Below, one piece after another: positions 6,100-6,546 of a stretch of 6,546 nt of DNA. A model generated the notes under the pieces. It had not been told where the DNA came from, did no database searches, and saw only the letters and a program-made list of their open reading frames with translations. A program made the position numbers and the translations under genes. Origin of the DNA: Bacteroidales bacterium UBA1458 (lineage in GTDB: Bacteria; Bacteroidota; Bacteroidia; Bacteroidales; VadinHA17); contig DCSU01000171.1 in NCBI GenBank assembly GCA_002325785.1, positions 177-6,722 on the forward strand. Direction: 5' to 3'. Positions within the stretch are counted from its first letter, which is position 1; each line of letters opens with the position of its first letter.

Positions 6100-6216
6100 T
6101 TATCCCTGCCTCTGCTTGAACTTGGGATTTTTCTTATTTATCACATACAGACGCCCATTCCTCCTTACAATCTTGCAGTCGGCCGAGCGCTTTTTTATTG
6201 ATGCTCTTACTTTCAT
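6100..6216 (-). CDS. rpmJ: Large-subunit ribosomal protein L36 (bL36), zinc-free form
   Basis: A 38-codon gene reading MKVRASIKKRSADCKIVR, then RNGRLYVINKKNPKFKQRQG and a TAA stop. It is a small 50S protein that helps order 23S rRNA near the base of the L7/L12 stalk region. The frame, length, MKVRAS opening and KQRQG ending are diagnostic. The classic zinc ribbon has Cys-X2-Cys, a third Cys and a His. Here only one cysteine (C14) remains; the other positions carry S11, N27 and F33, so zinc cannot be bound in the usual way. This matches the C-minus type of L36 known in Bacteroidota and does not indicate a broken gene. It starts 14 bases after infA and lies 37 bases before rpsM, its usual place. 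No Shine-Dalgarno sequence is visible. Confidence 0.96.
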   Translation of the reverse strand: MKVRASIKKRSADCKIVRRNGRLYVINKKNPKFKQRQG

Positions 6217-6230
6217 CGCAGTGCTTTTTT

Positions 6231-6449
6231 CTATTTAAATCTGAATGTTATTCTTCCTTTGGTAAGGTCATAGGGCGACATCTCAACTTTCACCTTGTCA
6301 CCCGGCAGGATTTTGATGTAATGCATCCTCATCTTGCCGGATATATGTGCGGTGATGATATGTCCGTTTTCGAGCCTGACTCTGAACATCGCGTTTGAGA
6401 GCGCCTCGATGATCGTTCCGTCAATCTCTATTGATGGTTGTTTGGCCAT
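6231..6449 (-). CDS. infA: Translation initiation factor IF-1
   Basis: IF-1 binds the A site of the 30S subunit and works with IF-2 and IF-3 to select initiator tRNA. Length 72, exactly the family norm, forming one S1-like OB-fold. Visible hallmarks are IEIDGTIIEALSNAMFRVRLENGH (7-30), the IxxHISGKMRMHYIKILPGDKV segment (32-53) and the ending SPYDLTKGRITFRFK (58-72). The ATG at 6449 gives the usual MAKQ opening. It follows the map stop by 4 bases. GAGG (6457-6460), which overlaps the end of map, sits 7 bases before the start and could serve as a ribosome-binding site coupling infA to map. Confidence 0.98.
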   Translation of the reverse strand: MAKQPSIEIDGTIIEALSNAMFRVRLENGHIITAHISGKMRMHYIKILPGDKVKVEMSPYDLTKGRITFRFK

Positions 6450-6453
6450 ATTC

Positions 6454-6546
6454 TTACCTCTTTTTTAATACTTCTTCTATAAACTCAAATGTTGTGAGCA
6501 GGTCGGCTTTCCCCTCCCTGACCGCAACAGCGTATTCAAAATGTGC
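6454..6546 (-). CDS. map: Methionine aminopeptidase, type I (C-terminal 30 residues only)
   Basis: The window edge cuts this gene, leaving 30 codons and a TAA stop. The visible sequence begins AHFEYAVAVREGKADLL and ends FIEEVLKKR. In type I methionine aminopeptidases the glutamate in the (A/S)-x-(Y/F)-E-H-T motif near the C-terminus is a metal ligand (E235 in E. coli). Here it is present in AHFEYAVAV, with tyrosine in place of the usual histidine after it. The enzyme removes initiator methionine from nascent proteins. Placement directly before infA, as in the secY-map-infA order of many bacteria, supports the call despite the short fragment. Confidence 0.88.
   Translation of the reverse strand, partial: AHFEYAVAVREGKADLLTTFEFIEEVLKKR

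Noticed and set aside
1..6546. CRISPR array, insertion sequence, tRNA or defence system
   Set aside because: No spaced direct repeats, transposase, terminal repeats or cloverleaf seen. The window is filled by conserved housekeeping genes on one strand.

Overview
This window looks like the promoter-distal end of the large ribosomal-protein gene cluster of a Bacteroidota bacterium, most likely of the order Bacteroidales. Every recognisable gene lies on the minus strand, so transcription runs from high to low coordinates. The lineage is suggested by: the order map-infA-rpmJ-rpsM-rpsK-rpsD-rpoA-rplQ; a ribosomal protein L36 lacking the zinc-binding residues; a cysteine-free S4; an L17 with a long Ala/Lys/Glu-rich tail; few Shine-Dalgarno sequences; and two TAnnTTTG elements, the Bacteroidota -7 promoter type. 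No 16S sequence is present, so genus and species cannot be read.

Layout in the direction of transcription: the last 30 codons of map (methionine aminopeptidase) enter at the right edge. They are followed by infA (IF-1), rpmJ (L36), rpsM (S13), rpsK (S11), rpsD (S4), rpoA (RNA polymerase alpha) and rplQ (L17), with gaps of 4 to 46 bases. rpmJ is only 38 codons and easily missed. A hairpin with a T tract ends the cluster after rplQ. Next comes a complete enolase gene (eno). A structured 167-base spacer follows, and then a UbiD-family decarboxylase of the menaquinone biosynthesis decarboxylase type, whose 3' end runs off the left edge after 507 codons. No stretch longer than 300 bases lacks a gene.

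The ribosomal genes supply translation initiation (IF-1), removal of initiator methionine (Map), 30S head and body proteins (S13, S11, S4), 50S proteins (L36, L17) and the alpha subunit of RNA polymerase. This is the usual pairing of translation and transcription machinery in one operon. Enolase is a glycolytic gene, apparently separated from the operon by the terminator. The decarboxylase is probably a separate transcription unit or is read through a regulated spacer.

I see no previously undescribed system. The least ordinary stretch is the eno-decarboxylase spacer. It holds a terminator-like hairpin, a set of mutually exclusive hairpins ahead of a T tract, and a perfect 12-base palindrome overlapping a candidate promoter. 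A second point is a promoter-like element directly ahead of rpsM, which would give the rpsM-rpsK-rpsD-rpoA-rplQ block its own transcription.
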